A stretch of 64,000 nucleotides of DNA from Maricaulis maris (GCF_036322705.1 NZ_AP027270.1:1737501-1801500); one strand, 5' to 3'; counted from the first letter of the stretch, positions 27,217 through 37,250 are shown. Numbers and translations: made by a program. The notes: generated by a model from the sequence alone, not told the origin.

Positions 27217-28713
27217 CTAGTCCCAGAAACTGGGCAGGAGCAGGACGAGGAAGGTGAGCACTTCCAGGCGCCCGAGAATCATTTCCAGCGACAACAGCCA
27301 TTTGGCGGCGTCCGGCAGGCTGGCAGAATTGCCCGCCGGTCCGATGATCTCACCGAGACCGGGGCCGACATTGGTGATCGCGGTGGCGCTGCCTGACAGC
27401 GCGGTGACAAAGTCGAGACCCGTCAGGCTCAGCGCGATGGCGAACATGATGAAGGTCACGAAGAAGACCACGACCATGACAAGGACGCCGATCCAGGCAT
27501 CCTCTTCCATGCGGCGGCCATCGAAGGTCCGCGACACCACCCGCGACGGCATCACGGTGCGCATCAGATAGCGCCGGATGACCTGGTAGAGCACCAGCAG
27601 GCGGTAGGCCTTGATCCCGCCGCTGGTTGACCCGGCACACCCGCCCAGAAAGGTCAGCGCGAAGAACACGGTGATCGCCGCCCCGCCCCAAGCGGTATAG
27701 TCCGTGCTGGCATAGCCGGTCGTCGTGACCACGGAAACGGTATTGAAGGCGGACGCCAGCAAGGCCTCTCCAAAGCCCGCCGCCGATGTCGATGCGTGCC
27801 AGACCGCCAGCGAGACCGACGCGAACAGCAGGATAATGAGCAACGAGCGAACCTGCGGGTCCCGCAGGAAAATGGTGCGGTCGCCGTCGATGAATTTCAG
27901 ATAGGCGACAAACGGTATGGCGCCGGCAATCATGAAGACGATCGCCGCCAGGTGGAGACCGGTCTGCTCGAAATGGCCGAAGCTGGCATCATGGGTTGAA
28001 TAGCCACCGGTGGATAGCGTCGTCAGCGCGTGATCGATGGCGTCAAACCCGCTCATGCCGAGGCTTGAATAGACAAAGGCGCACAACAGGGTCATGGCCG
28101 CATAAATGGTCAGGATCCGCAAAACGAAAACATGCGCCCGGGCCTCAAACTTGCCGGACGGGTCAGAGCTTTCCGTACTGAGCAACTGCATACCGCCCAC
28201 CCGCATGAAAGGCAGAAGAGCGACCGCGATGACGATGATCCCGACCCCGCCAATCCATTGCAGGAGAGAGCGCCACAAAAGAAGGCTGGGGTGGAGCGCG
28301 TCGAGATCGCCGATCACGGTCGACCCGGTTGTGGTCAGGCCCGAAGCGGCCTCGAACACCGCATCGGTCCAGCTCATGCCGTGGAAGGTGAAGGGGATGG
28401 CAGAGACCAGAGGCATGATGAACCAGCTCGCGCCGGTAATCAGGAAAGCCTGGCGATGATCCAGAACAAGCTCGAACGTCGACCGGCTCGCGCCAAAAAC
28501 CAGACCACCGACCGCCAGGCTGCCGAACATCGGGACGGCGAACATCAAGACATTGCCGTCCGCCTCGCCCATCTCCATCAGGAAAGGGACCAGCATCGCC
28601 GCCCCGCTTCCCATGACGAGAAGCGAGAGGATGAAAACAACGGGGAAGCTGTGCATTTGGGGGCGTCCTGGAAAACGGGTCTTGATCGGGACCGGGTCGG
28701 GACTGACGCTCAT
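27217..28713 (-). CDS. trkH: TrkH-family potassium uptake protein
   Basis: 498 residues from ATG 28713, fixed by AGGAGG 7 bases upstream. Four pore repeats each supply a filter segment; visible are ASGLTTTGSTV, ALTTLSTGGYST, FNTVSVVTTTGYAS and GSATAITNVGPGLG. About ten membrane helices. TrkH/Ktr subunits conduct K+ (or Na+-coupled K+) with a cytosolic TrkA-type regulator, which is not in this window. Monocistronic; convergent with tRNA-Asn. Confidence 0.95.
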   Translation of the reverse strand: MSVSPDPVPIKTRFPGRPQMHSFPVVFILSLLVMGSGAAMLVPFLMEMGEADGNVLMFAVPMFGSLAVGGLVFGASRSTFELVLDHRQAFLITGASWFIMPLVSAIPFTFHGMSWTDAVFEAASGLTTTGSTVIGDLDALHPSLLLWRSLLQWIGGVGIIVIAVALLPFMRVGGMQLLSTESSDPSGKFEARAHVFVLRILTIYAAMTLLCAFVYSSLGMSGFDAIDHALTTLSTGGYSTHDASFGHFEQTGLHLAAIVFMIAGAIPFVAYLKFIDGDRTIFLRDPQVRSLLIILLFASVSLAVWHASTSAAGFGEALLASAFNTVSVVTTTGYASTDYTAWGGAAITVFFALTFLGGCAGSTSGGIKAYRLLVLYQVIRRYLMRTVMPSRVVSRTFDGRRMEEDAWIGVLVMVVVFFVTFIMFAIALSLTGLDFVTALSGSATAITNVGPGLGEIIGPAGNSASLPDAAKWLLSLEMILGRLEVLTFLVLLLPSFWD

Positions 28714-28793
28714 CACCCGCCTCCTGAGACAGTTGGCCTGACGCCTGATTAGCCAAAAGCCCGACACCGCCCAACCGGTTTTGGCGGCCGCCC

Positions 28794-29516
28794 CTACTCC
28801 AGCCGCGCGTCCAGCGCCCGCGCCGCTTTGAAAAAGCGGGCCCGTAGGTCTGCCGCATAGGGGTTGTGGCGCTCGATGGCGCGGAAGAGATCATCGCTGT
28901 CGCCGGCGACCAGATCGGCGGCCTGCTTGAGCAGGTCATAGCTGCGCGTCGTATAGGGCGCAGATGGCAGGTCGAGATCGGTGATGACCTTGGACACCAG
29001 ATGGGTCAGCGCCTGCACGCTGGCCATGGTTCGGTCATGGGTGTCGGCATCGGACAGGTGAACCTCGAGCCGCAGATCATCACGCAGCACATGCGCCACA
29101 CAGGTCGGATCAACGCCGGGATCGGGACACAGGACGATGGATTGTCCCTCCAGGCCGTCCGCCGCGCTCTGGGGACCGAAAAGCGGGTGGGTGCCAAGGA
29201 TCCGCGTCCCGGCCGGCAGGTTGTCCCGCATCGCCGCCATCGGCTGCAGCTTGACCGAGGCTACGTCGACGACCAGCGCCCCCTCACTGAGATGCGGTGC
29301 GATCTGTTGGCAGACCGTCGCCATGAGCTGGACCGGCACGGCCAGGATCACAACGTCGCGCGAGGCTGCCTCCGCAAGCTCGACACAGCGCACATCCTCC
29401 AGGGCTGCGACCGCCGGGTCATGCGCGACCAGATCGAGGTGCGGGGCGAGATGGGTCGCGGCGAGCCGACCGAAGGCGCCGAGTCCGATCAGGCCGACGA
29501 GCGGGGTTGCGGTCAT
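28794..29516 (-). CDS. tyrA: prephenate/arogenate dehydrogenase family protein
   Basis: 240 residues. The Rossmann start LVGLIGLGAFGRLAATHLAPHL, the DVASVK segment near residue 85, and the conserved GTHPLFGPQS are typical of the short TyrA form without ACT or chorismate mutase domain. It makes 4-hydroxyphenylpyruvate or tyrosine from prephenate or arogenate. Its ATG overlaps the stop of the upstream frameshifted membrane gene as ATGA. Confidence 0.88.
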   Translation of the reverse strand: MTATPLVGLIGLGAFGRLAATHLAPHLDLVAHDPAVAALEDVRCVELAEAASRDVVILAVPVQLMATVCQQIAPHLSEGALVVDVASVKLQPMAAMRDNLPAGTRILGTHPLFGPQSAADGLEGQSIVLCPDPGVDPTCVAHVLRDDLRLEVHLSDADTHDRTMASVQALTHLVSKVITDLDLPSAPYTTRSYDLLKQAADLVAGDSDDLFRAIERHNPYAADLRARFFKAARALDARLE

Positions 29517-30231
29517 GATTGCTCACCGGTGAACTCGCCGGCCTCGGCACGCTGCAAGCGGTCCTCATAAAAGCGGATCCATCGATCAATATTGGGCATT
29601 CCACGCCACACGCGGTAAATCATGTAGCCCGCCGCCGCGGTCACCGCCCCGGCGGCGATGCGGTAAATCACGATCATCCAGGAAATCACGGCATTTTCGG
29701 GATTATTGCTGATCGGGGTGAGCCCGAGTCGAAACACCTCCGGGACATCGGCAAGAGCACCGCGGAAAATCTGATCAATCAGAAAAACTCCGATCTCGCC
29801 GAAGGCCGGCGCGCCGGAACCACCACCGTCCACCAGGATGGGCCGCGCGTAATCCGGCAACAGCCAGTCATGCAGCCAAACCGAGCAGAAGACGACACCC
29901 CCCGGGACGACCAGGCCCAGCACGACCAATCCCCCAAGGCCTGCCAGATCCCCCCGATGATCGTGGCGCGACGATCCCGATAGCGTTGCAGGCGGTCACG
30001 GATTGTTTGTGGACGGGTGGGTATCGGTCCGGAGAGCTTTTCATCGGATTCCAGCTCAACGGCGCGAACGCCCTTCAGCAGACCGAGCTGGCGCTGTGCG
30101 GCGACGAGACTGACGGCATAGGTGAGCGCCAGCGCGGTCCACGCATAGATGCGCTGTGCCTCCACAGACGTGACCGCGCCGCCAAAGCCGCTGGCCTGAA
30201 AAGCCTGCCAGCCATCCACAATCAATTCCAT
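29513..30231 (-). pseudogene. membrane protein gene with an apparent frameshift
   Basis: Two overlapping frames seem to be one gene. The first (from ATG 30231) reads sensibly for ~110 residues to GGIWQALG and then turns into Trp/Cys/Arg-rich nonsense. The second frame continues with LVVLGLVVPGGVVFCSVWLHDWLLPDYARP and a further membrane helix (WMIVIYRIAAGAVTAAAGYMI), ending as ATGA on tyrA. The switch is at a run of five G on the coding strand (plus 29931-29935), where one extra G or a -1 slip joins the frames to ~239 residues. Mutation, base error or programmed shift cannot be told apart. Family unknown; probably three membrane helices. Confidence 0.6.
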
Positions 30232-30286
30232 TGAACGCCCCCACGCTATCCACCCAGACTAGGCGGCACGACCGCAAAGACAACGC

Positions 30287-32191
30287 CTATTCGGCGACAG
30301 ACACCTTGGCGGCATCCAGGCTGGCCCCGACTGCCGAGACCGCCTCGCTCTGCCGGCGCCACATGTCGGCATAGAGGCCGCCAAGCGCGAGGAGTTCGTC
30401 ATGGGTGCCGGTTTCGGCCACCTTGCCGGCATCGAGCACGAAGATGCGGTCGGCGCTGGCAATGGTCGAGAGCCGGTGGGCCACGGCGATGGTGGTGCGC
30501 CCCTCGGCGGCGTCACCCAGGGCGTCCTGGACTTCCTGCTCGGTCTGGCTGTCGAGCGCCGAGGTGGCCTCGTCGAGGATCAGCACGGCGGGGTCCTTGA
30601 GGATGGCGCGGGCGACACCGACCCGCTGCTTCTCGCCACCGGAGAGCTTGAGGCCCCGCTCGCCGACCAGGGTCTCCAGACCGTCCGGCAGGCCGCGCAC
30701 GAAAGCCGACAGATGCGCCCGCTCGAGCACATCGGCGATCTCGGCCTCGCTGGCGTCCGGCTTGCCGTAGACCACATTGGCGCGCAGCGTATCGTTGAAC
30801 AGGACGACGTCCTGCGGCACCAGGCCAAGCGCATCGCGCAGGCTGGTCTGGGCGATGGTGCGCAAGTCCTGGCCGTCAATCGAGACACGACCGGCCTCGG
30901 GATCATAGAAGCGGAAGAGGAGCCGCAGGATGGTCGACTTGCCAGCGCCCGACGGACCACAAATCCCGACGAAACTCCCGGCCGGAATGTCCATCGAGAC
31001 GCCGCCGAGCGAGCGCGAGCGGCCGTCATGGGTGAAGGTCACGTCCTCGAAGCGGACGGCACCGCCTGCAAGGGTGAGCGGACGGGCGTCCGGTGCGTCG
31101 GCGACATCGGGCTTCAGCGCCAGCGTCTCATAGACGCGCTCCATGTCAACCGCGCCCTGCTTGATCTCGCGATAGGCCCAGCCGAGGATGTTGAGCGGCT
31201 GATAGATATTCATCAGCACCATGGTCACCGCGGCCACGTCGCCGGCTCCCAGAATGCCGTTATAGGCCTTCCAGCCCGCCGTCAGCGCCATCGCCAGCAG
31301 GCCGGCATTCATCACAAATGCCTGCAGGCCGTTGAGCAGGGCGAGGGAGGACTGCGAGCGCGCAGCGGCCTGGGCGTAGCGCGTCATCGCGTCATTATAG
31401 GCGTCACTCTCGCGCTCTTCCGCGGCGAAGGCCTTGACCGTCTCGAAATTGATCAGCCCGTCGACCGCCCGCGCGGAGGCCTCATTGTCGGCCTCATTCA
31501 TCTGCCGCCGGATGACCACACGCCACTCGGTCATGGTCCAGGTCAGGCTCATGTAGATGACGATGGTGACCACTGCGATGACCGCGAACTCCCAGCCATA
31601 ATTGGCGCTGAGCACGATGGCGGCGAGGGTCAGTTCGAACAGGGTCGGCGCGATATTAAAGATCAGGAAGCGCATCAGGAAATCGACGGCGCGGGCGCCG
31701 CGTTCAATGATGCGCTGCAGGGCGCCGGTGCGCTTTGACTGGTGATAGCCGATCGACAGGCGCTGGACGTGGGCGAAGGCGCGGACGGCCGTCAGCCGCT
31801 GGGCGTCCTGGCTGACAGGGGCGAACATCGCATCGCGCAATTGCGGCGCGCCGACCGAGAGGAAACGCGCCACGGCATAGGCGATGAAGGCGAGCGAAAA
31901 CGTCGTCAGCACAGTCGGCCAGAGCGTACTGCCCGCCTGCTCACCCTGGGACGCGCCGCCGCCGCCGGTGGCGTCAACAATCAGGTTGATGCCGTCGCCG
32001 AACAGGATGGGCGCGCCGACCGAGAACAGCTTGGCAATGACGGTCAGCACCAGCGCCAGCACCATGCGGAACCGCCATTTGGCCATCTCCGGCGACGCCA
32101 GCAGCGCCGTCAGTCGCCACATGGTCAGCCCCAGCGAGCCTTGCGGCGCCTGCTTGGCCTCTTCCTCGCTATCGGGCTTGGTCGGTCTCAT
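30287..32191 (-). CDS. Atm1/ABCB7-type ABC exporter
   Basis: 634 residues, a half-transporter with an N-terminal six-helix membrane domain (~35-330) and a C-terminal ATPase: Walker [10 protein letters not shown], signature [10 protein letters not shown], Walker [15 protein letters not shown]-loop AHRLST. The long N-terminus and the segment [38 protein letters not shown] are characteristic of the Atm1 group, which in alphaproteobacteria exports glutathione-derived or metal-glutathione compounds. Monocistronic. Confidence 0.93.
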   Translation of the reverse strand: MRPTKPDSEEEAKQAPQGSLGLTMWRLTALLASPEMAKWRFRMVLALVLTVIAKLFSVGAPILFGDGINLIVDATGGGGASQGEQAGSTLWPTVLTTFSLAFIAYAVARFLSVGAPQLRDAMFAPVSQDAQRLTAVRAFAHVQRLSIGYHQSKRTGALQRIIERGARAVDFLMRFLIFNIAPTLFELTLAAIVLSANYGWEFAVIAVVTIVIYMSLTWTMTEWRVVIRRQMNEADNEASARAVDGLINFETVKAFAAEERESDAYNDAMTRYAQAAARSQSSLALLNGLQAFVMNAGLLAMALTAGWKAYNGILGAGDVAAVTMVLMNIYQPLNILGWAYREIKQGAVDMERVYETLALKPDVADAPDARPLTLAGGAVRFEDVTFTHDGRSRSLGGVSMDIPAGSFVGICGPSGAGKSTILRLLFRFYDPEAGRVSIDGQDLRTIAQTSLRDALGLVPQDVVLFNDTLRANVVYGKPDASEAEIADVLERAHLSAFVRGLPDGLETLVGERGLKLSGGEKQRVGVARAILKDPAVLILDEATSALDSQTEQEVQDALGDAAEGRTTIAVAHRLSTIASADRIFVLDAGKVAETGTHDELLALGGLYADMWRRQSEAVSAVGASLDAAKVSVAE

Positions 32192-32287
32192 CGTGTCGAG
32201 AGATAGGGCGTTGCGCAGACAAGCGCCAGAGGGCGGGCGCGTGCAGACACACCGTCCGGCCTGAGCCCGACGCCCGGCAATTCCGGG

Positions 32288-33265
32288 TCAGACCTCCGGG
32301 CGCGCCTTGGCCGCCGCTGTCGGCGGGCCGTCACGACCGACCCGGTTCTGCCAGTCGCGCCAAAGCGCCGAGCCGGCCTCGAGAAGGCCCCAGCCCCCGG
32401 ACAGCGCCATCGCCAGCTTCATGATCTCGTTTGCCGGCTCGGCGGCGAAGACGTCACCGGCGAGGACGATCTGCAACAGCGCCACCGACAGCACCAATGT
32501 CAAACCGGTATTGATCCGGCGCGTCAGCCGCGTCCAGCGACCGGTCATGACCGGCCAAGCCTGGCCAAGGATCGCGAGGGCGAGCAAGGCCCACAAGACA
32601 ACGGACCGCTCGGCGGCGAATACGGCATCGTAGGCGAAGGCCGCCAGCAGCGGCGCTGGTGCGTCCGCCCCCATCACAGACGCGACCAGGGTCGAGGGGC
32701 CAACCGCCAGCATGGCGAGACCGGCGGCCCAGAAGGCGATGGCCGGGACCATCAGCGCCCGATTGACCGCATCGGGGTCGCGCACGGGCGGCAGGTTGTC
32801 GGGCGACCAGCTGCGGGGCGGCGTCCGTCGACGCAACGTGCCAACCACCCAGAAGACGAGCAGCAGCAGACCCAGACTCTGCAACCCTGTCTTCGTGGCC
32901 TCGTCGGTCAGGTGGCTGCCGAACATCGGATCGGTGCCGGCGGCCGGATCGGACAGCGCGACGCCGATCGCCAGAATGGAGATGGCCCCGAGTAGGATCA
33001 CCGCAATCTTCCCGAACAGGCGTGTATCCCGGGGATCCAGCACGGGAGCGGGCGTGTGATAACGCAGGGCCATGGCGTCCGGCGGACCGTAATCGGCCAG
33101 CAGGTCGCGCGCAGCGGCCTCATCCGGTGCAGCATCTCCCGCCCGCGCCTCGACTTCCTCGGTCAAGAGCACCGTCAGCTCGGCACTGATATCGGCGCGC
33201 AAGGCCTGCGGCAGGCGCCGCACCACCGCATGGACGTAACGGTCAATCATCTCACTTGCGGTCAT
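32288..33265 (-). CDS. HAAS-domain membrane protein
   Basis: 325 residues. Residues 1-75 (MTASEMIDRYVHAVVRRLPQALRADISAELTVLL...LLADYGPPDAMALRY) match the HAAS/DUF1700-like helical signalling domain normally encoded next to PadR regulators. Five or so hydrophobic segments follow. Its ATG overlaps the padR stop as ATGA, so the pair is co-translated. Probably a membrane partner under PadR control; its biochemical role is unknown. Confidence 0.82.
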   Translation of the reverse strand: MTASEMIDRYVHAVVRRLPQALRADISAELTVLLTEEVEARAGDAAPDEAAARDLLADYGPPDAMALRYHTPAPVLDPRDTRLFGKIAVILLGAISILAIGVALSDPAAGTDPMFGSHLTDEATKTGLQSLGLLLLVFWVVGTLRRRTPPRSWSPDNLPPVRDPDAVNRALMVPAIAFWAAGLAMLAVGPSTLVASVMGADAPAPLLAAFAYDAVFAAERSVVLWALLALAILGQAWPVMTGRWTRLTRRINTGLTLVLSVALLQIVLAGDVFAAEPANEIMKLAMALSGGWGLLEAGSALWRDWQNRVGRDGPPTAAAKARPEV

Positions 33266-33609
33266 TTCGACACTCCATCGGTGATGAGATCATCCATGAC
33301 CGCGCTCAGCGCCTGCCATGATCGGGAAAGTCTGGCGTAGAGTTCCGCGCCGGCCTCGCTGAGGGCGTAATAGCGCCGCGGCGGGCCGTCTCCGGTCCGC
33401 CATTCGCTGACCAGCAAGCCCTGCGCCTCCAGACGCCGCAACAGCGGGTAGAGCGTGCCCTCCTCGATCTCCATGCCCCGCGCCGCGAGGGCCTGGCGCA
33501 GGGAGTAGCCGTATTGGGCGCGGGTCAGCTGCGACAAGGCCGCCAGCACGATCGCACCGCGGCGCAATTCGAGTTCAAGTTTCGAGAATGGGTCTGAAGG
33601 CTCTACCAT
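33262..33609 (-). CDS. PadR-family transcriptional regulator
   Basis: 115 residues from ATG 33609. A winged helix with the PadR pattern LELRRGAIVLAALSQLTRAQYGYSLRQAL, EEGTLYPLLRRLEAQGLLVSEW and RRYYALSEAGAELYARL, followed by a short dimerisation helix. PadR proteins are mostly repressors that also bind their own promoter. First gene of a two-gene operon with the HAAS membrane protein; a 5-bp inverted repeat lies just upstream. Confidence 0.92.
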   Translation of the reverse strand: MVEPSDPFSKLELELRRGAIVLAALSQLTRAQYGYSLRQALAARGMEIEEGTLYPLLRRLEAQGLLVSEWRTGDGPPRRYYALSEAGAELYARLSRSWQALSAVMDDLITDGVSK

Positions 33610-33622
33610 GCAGCACACTATA

Positions 33623-33637
33623 CTGTGAGTCGCACAG
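33623..33637. promoter_or_regulatory. candidate PadR operator
   Basis: CTGTG-agtcg-CACAG, 14 bases upstream of the padR start, inside an AT-rich stretch. PadR regulators usually bind short inverted repeats of this layout in their own promoter; the assignment is inferred from position. Confidence 0.4.
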
Positions 33638-33742
33638 CATGTAAGTGCCAAAAATCGGAACGGGCACCATTTTCCCTCCTGGAATAACCGGGAGAGACGC
33701 AATCACTGCCCCTCTCCGCCCGCGCGCCCGGCGCATACCCAA

Positions 33743-33872
33743 CCATAAACCGCTTGCCGAGAGATCGCCGTACCCGCTTCTTCAGGTCAAGGGCCGCGAG
33801 GCGGCCGCCTCGCGGTTCCACCCTTGAGCTGAAGAAGCGGGTACGGCCTGCTGGCTGACAAGCGATCTATGG
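33743..33872. repeat. dispersed long-hairpin repeat, copy 2 (complete)
   Basis: Left arm 33743-33793 and right arm 33821-33872 form a ~50-bp inverted repeat like copy 1; the loop holds a perfect 9-bp palindrome (CCGCGAGGC / GCCTCGCGG). The inner stem reads GTACCCGCTTCTTCAG and pairs fully, although it differs from copy 1 at three positions. Outer sequence GCGCCCGGCGC before the left arm is shared with copy 1. The 338-base padR-LysM gap holds nothing else besides the padR operator. Confidence 0.85.
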
Positions 33873-33947
33873 ACAGCCCTTCGCGGGGCGCCCGTATCAG
33901 ATCCAAAATGCAGGCAGCTCTGTACGGGTTGCGGAGCTTCCGCCCCG

Positions 33948-34958
33948 CTACCCGTCTTCCGTCGGCGCTTCGAGCACCTGGCCGGGATAGATCAGGTTCG
34001 GGTCGCGGATCTGTTCGCGGTTGGCTTCATAGATCACCGTGTACTGGACACCCTCGCCATAGAGGCGGCGGGCCAGGCGCCAAAGCGAATTACCGGGCTG
34101 CACGACGACCGAATTCGGTCCCATGTTGAGATTTTCGGCGGCGACGCGCTCGAAGGGCAGGACGATGACGGCGCTCACAAGCCCGTCCTCGCCGACCTGG
34201 TCAATCTGCAGATCGTAAATACCGGGCGCCAGAAGTGCGCCGGCCTGCAGCGTCCAGCGACCATCGCGGCCGACATTGGCCTCGCCGACCTGGGCGCCAT
34301 TGGCATAGATGCGAACGGTGGTCCCCGCTTCGGCACGGCCGGAGAAGATGACCGCACCGGTATCGTCATAGTCGACGGTTTCCAGCACCAGCAGCCCCAT
34401 CTCGCCATTCGAGCAGGACGGGCATTGCCAGACGCGGCTGGCCTCGCCGGGCCGACCGACCACGACCAGCGGCGTCGGACCGCGCTGCTCAGGGATCGAC
34501 ACCACGACGACCTGGTCCGAGCGCAACTGGCGCCCGTCCGCAGCGGTCATCATCAGTGACAGCTCGACCGCACCCGAGGGCAGCGGGTCGTTGAGAATGA
34601 TCACCCACTCGCCGCGCTCATTGATCGGCATGCGATCAGTGCGGCTGTTGGCATTGTCGAATTCGAGAGCGACTTCATTGGCCAGCAGCTGGATCATCGC
34701 GCCCGGCTCGCCGCGACCGGCGATCACGGCCGTCCCGGCCGGAGCCACACGGACAATGTCAAAAACCGGGGCGGCCAGCATCACCGCACTCGGATCAGGC
34801 TGGGTGGTCGTGCCAGCCGGAGACACCGGATTGCCGGCGACCGGCACGCTCGCGCCGTCATCGGCCGGACCCGGGCGATACATGATGAAGGCCAGCGCGG
34901 CGGCGATCGCCAGCGCGGCAAGGGCTGCAGCGATAATAAACGACCGCGTGGCGGTCAT
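33948..34958 (-). CDS. LysM-domain envelope protein with Ig-like repeats
   Basis: 336 residues from ATG 34958, fixed by GGGAGAG. An N-terminal membrane anchor (residues 5-27) is followed by a Pro/Thr-rich linker, two regions that look like beta-sandwich repeats (VIAGRGEPGAMIQLLANEVAL... and VIFSGRAEAGTTVRIYANGAQVG...), and a C-terminal LysM (VVVQPGNSLWRLARRLYGEGVQYTVIYEAN...IYPGQVL). A CPSC pair sits between the repeats. Probably a periplasmic peptidoglycan-binding protein anchored in the inner membrane. Confidence 0.88.
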   Translation of the reverse strand: MTATRSFIIAAALAALAIAAALAFIMYRPGPADDGASVPVAGNPVSPAGTTTQPDPSAVMLAAPVFDIVRVAPAGTAVIAGRGEPGAMIQLLANEVALEFDNANSRTDRMPINERGEWVIILNDPLPSGAVELSLMMTAADGRQLRSDQVVVVSIPEQRGPTPLVVVGRPGEASRVWQCPSCSNGEMGLLVLETVDYDDTGAVIFSGRAEAGTTVRIYANGAQVGEANVGRDGRWTLQAGALLAPGIYDLQIDQVGEDGLVSAVIVLPFERVAAENLNMGPNSVVVQPGNSLWRLARRLYGEGVQYTVIYEANREQIRDPNLIYPGQVLEAPTEDG

Positions 34959-35078
34959 GGCGGCTCTCCCGTCGTCAACTCGGCTCGGCGCGAATATGCG
35001 CTCCGTCATTGCGGAACTGGATGCAAGCCTCGCGCCGTCAGCCTTCGGCGAATAGCATCCCGGTCCGATAAAGCAAAT

Positions 35079-35687
35079 ATGAGTGATGTCACGATGGCGA
35101 AACTAAGGTCGATTGGTGTCTTCTGCGGATCACGTCTCGGCGAACGCGAAACCTATGCCGATGCGGCCGAAGCGGTCGGCAGGGCGATCGCCCGGGCGGG
35201 CTGCCGCCTCGTCTATGGCGGCGGCGATGTCGGCCTGATGGGGATTGCCGCCTCCACGGCAGCGGCCGAGGGCGGCCCGGTGCACGGCATCATCCCCGGC
35301 TTCCTGATCGCCCGCGAAGGGCATCTCGAGGGGGTCGACATCAAGATCGTCGAGACCATGAGCGAGCGCAAAAGCCTGCTCATCGCCGAGAGCGACGCCT
35401 ATATCATCCTGCCCGGCGGGACCGGGACGCTGGAAGAAGTCTTCGACGTCATCTCGCGCCAGCAGCTCGGCCTGCAGGACAAGCCGATCGTGTTTCTCAA
35501 CACGGACGGCTTCTGGTCGCCCTTCATGGATCTGATCTGCCATACCGTGACAGAGGGCTTCACGCCGCAAAGCCTGGCCGATCATGTCGAGCTGATCGAC
35601 GATGCCGACACCGCCATCAGCCGCATTGTCACCCAGCTCGACGCCCAGCAGACGACCGACGCCGGGACCGCCAACACGGCGGACTGA
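35079..35687 (+). CDS. LOG family protein (TIGR00730), nucleotide 5'-monophosphate phosphoribohydrolase
   Basis: 202 residues with the family motif PGGTGTLEEV (about residue 110) and the N-terminal Rossmann GGGDVGLMGIAA. LOG proteins cleave the N-glycosidic bond of cytokinin ribotides or ordinary AMP-like nucleotides. Met6 (35094) is an alternative start; neither has a strong ribosome site. The stop codon abuts that of the convergent XRE gene. Confidence 0.9.
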   Translation: MSDVTMAKLRSIGVFCGSRLGERETYADAAEAVGRAIARAGCRLVYGGGDVGLMGIAASTAAAEGGPVHGIIPGFLIAREGHLEGVDIKIVETMSERKSLLIAESDAYIILPGGTGTLEEVFDVISRQQLGLQDKPIVFLNTDGFWSPFMDLICHTVTEGFTPQSLADHVELIDDADTAISRIVTQLDAQQTTDAGTANTAD

Positions 35688-35891
35688 TCAGTCCGCCTCA
35701 CCGGTCGGGTCGAACACCGCTTCAATGGTGAGATCGAAGGCCCCGGCCAGGGCGAAGGCAAGCGTCAGGGACGGGTCATGCTTGCCCGTCTCCACCGCAT
35801 TGATCGCCTGCCGGGACACACCGACCCGCTCGCCCAGCTCGGCCTGGCTCCAGCGCCGCTCGGCGCGCAGCACGCGCAGCCGGTTCTTCAC
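35688..35891 (-). CDS. XRE-family HTH regulator
   Basis: 67 residues beginning at a GTG (35891) that overlaps the upstream stop as GTGA. Nearly the whole protein is one HTH: VKNRLRVLRAERRWSQAELG...VSRQAINAVETGKHDPSLTLAFALAGAFDLTIEAVF. Such short regulators are typically coded beside a small multi-helix membrane protein, as here. It may bind the large palindrome at the operon front; that is inference. Confidence 0.88.
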   Translation of the reverse strand: MKNRLRVLRAERRWSQAELGERVGVSRQAINAVETGKHDPSLTLAFALAGAFDLTIEAVFDPTGEAD

Positions 35892-36277
35892 CGGTACACC
35901 ACGTATTTCTGGAAGCAGCCGACCAGGCCCCAAAGCCCGATCATTACCGGGAAGATCCAGATCGTCGGAATGGGTGGCAGATCAAGCGCACCCTCGAGGA
36001 AGCCGTAGGCGAAGGTTCCGAACCCGGTCAGCAGCGCCGCGATGATCATCGCCTCGGCAATCAGCCGCTGCTTGAACTCGTCAAGCGAGCGGTAGAAGAC
36101 CATCACCGCCCACAAGGCGACGAGGCCCGGAATGATCGGCAGCAAGGCAACGACGCCGCGGACAAGTGGCCCGGTCTCATGACCGTTCAGCCAGGCCACC
36201 GATCCGAACAGGACCACCATATAGGCCAGCATCGAGCCGCCGAAATGAAGCATGTAGCGTTTGGCATTCGCTTGCAT
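35888..36277 (-). CDS. four-helix membrane protein paired with the XRE regulator
   Basis: 129 residues with four predicted membrane helices near 12-30, 38-60, 75-95 and 103-122. The cytosolic loop FYRSLDEFKQRLIAEAMIIAALLTGFGTF is typical of small membrane proteins found with XRE genes. Middle gene of a three-gene operon: 11 bases after the hydrolase, 4-base overlap with the XRE gene. Function unknown. Confidence 0.8.
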   Translation of the reverse strand: MQANAKRYMLHFGGSMLAYMVVLFGSVAWLNGHETGPLVRGVVALLPIIPGLVALWAVMVFYRSLDEFKQRLIAEAMIIAALLTGFGTFAYGFLEGALDLPPIPTIWIFPVMIGLWGLVGCFQKYVVYR

Positions 36278-36288
36278 CCTGGTCTCTC

Positions 36289-37233
36289 CTAGCGATCGTG
36301 CGCAATGATATCGGCCAGCATCGCCCGAAAGGCGTCGGGCTGATCGAGCATGATAAAGTGACGCGAACCGTCAACGCGTTCGAGAACGACCGACGGCAAA
36401 TCGGAATACTGGTTTGCATAAACAGATTCGAGCTGTTCCGCGCTCATCGGTGCCCCTTCGCTCCACGCAAACAGCACCGTGACCGGAACACCGACATCGG
36501 GCAGGACCGGGCTGTAGTCGGTCCCCATCACCTCACCCATCGCGGCGCTGACGACCGACTGCTCGGCCTGCTCCATCCAGCCCATCACCTGCGCCTGCCC
36601 CTCCGGCGAGATCGACTGCACCGGGAGGCCCTGCCGACTGATCGCCAGGAACTGCTCGCGCGGGGCGGCTGCCATCTGGGCCGAGACACCGGCGGCGTAG
36701 GCTGCGGCCTGGTCGACAGTGATCGCCGGGTTGAACAGCCGGGCAAAGAACGGCGCACTGTCGACCACAACAACCGCGCTGACGCGCTCAGGCGCAGCCG
36801 CCGCGACCTGCAGGGCGATCTGCGCGCCCATCGAATGACCGACGAGGACAGCATCTTCCAGGCCTTCTGCGGCGAGCCAGGCGGTCAGGTCTGCCACCGC
36901 AGAGCCCACCACACCGGCCTCGCCGCGCGGCACCGCCGGCACGTCCCCGAACCCGGCCAGGGTCACCACATGGGCATCGACCCGCTCGCCGAGCGCGGCG
37001 ATGGTCCCGTCCCAGATCTCGCCCGGGCTCGCCAGGCCCGGAATAAAGACCACATCGCGTCCCGACACGTCACCGGCGCGTTCCAGGCGCAGGGTGCCCA
37101 GAATCTGCGTTTCCGGCTCCGCGATCTCCAAGGTCTGCGCGTTGCCGCGCTCGGCCATGAGAGAGGCGAGAATCGCCACGATGATGCCGGTCCAGCCGGC
37201 GAGGCTCAGACCTCTATTTCCACAGGCTTTCAT
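36289..37233 (-). CDS. secreted alpha/beta hydrolase
   Basis: About 314 residues from ATG 37233 (GGAG 6 bases upstream), with a signal peptide MKACGNRGLSLAGWTGIIV...ERGNA. Nucleophile elbow GHSMGAQ, the oxyanion segment FIPGLASPGEIWDG and the terminal HFIMLDQPDAF (catalytic His) are visible. Likely an esterase or lipase-like enzyme in the periplasm. It is followed by a membrane protein and an XRE regulator, and preceded by a 76-bp nested palindrome, so it is probably regulated. Confidence 0.87.
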   Translation of the reverse strand: MKACGNRGLSLAGWTGIIVAILASLMAERGNAQTLEIAEPETQILGTLRLERAGDVSGRDVVFIPGLASPGEIWDGTIAALGERVDAHVVTLAGFGDVPAVPRGEAGVVGSAVADLTAWLAAEGLEDAVLVGHSMGAQIALQVAAAAPERVSAVVVVDSAPFFARLFNPAITVDQAAAYAAGVSAQMAAAPREQFLAISRQGLPVQSISPEGQAQVMGWMEQAEQSVVSAAMGEVMGTDYSPVLPDVGVPVTVLFAWSEGAPMSAEQLESVYANQYSDLPSVVLERVDGSRHFIMLDQPDAFRAMLADIIAHDR

Positions 37234-37250
37234 AATGCGCTCCATCAGCT

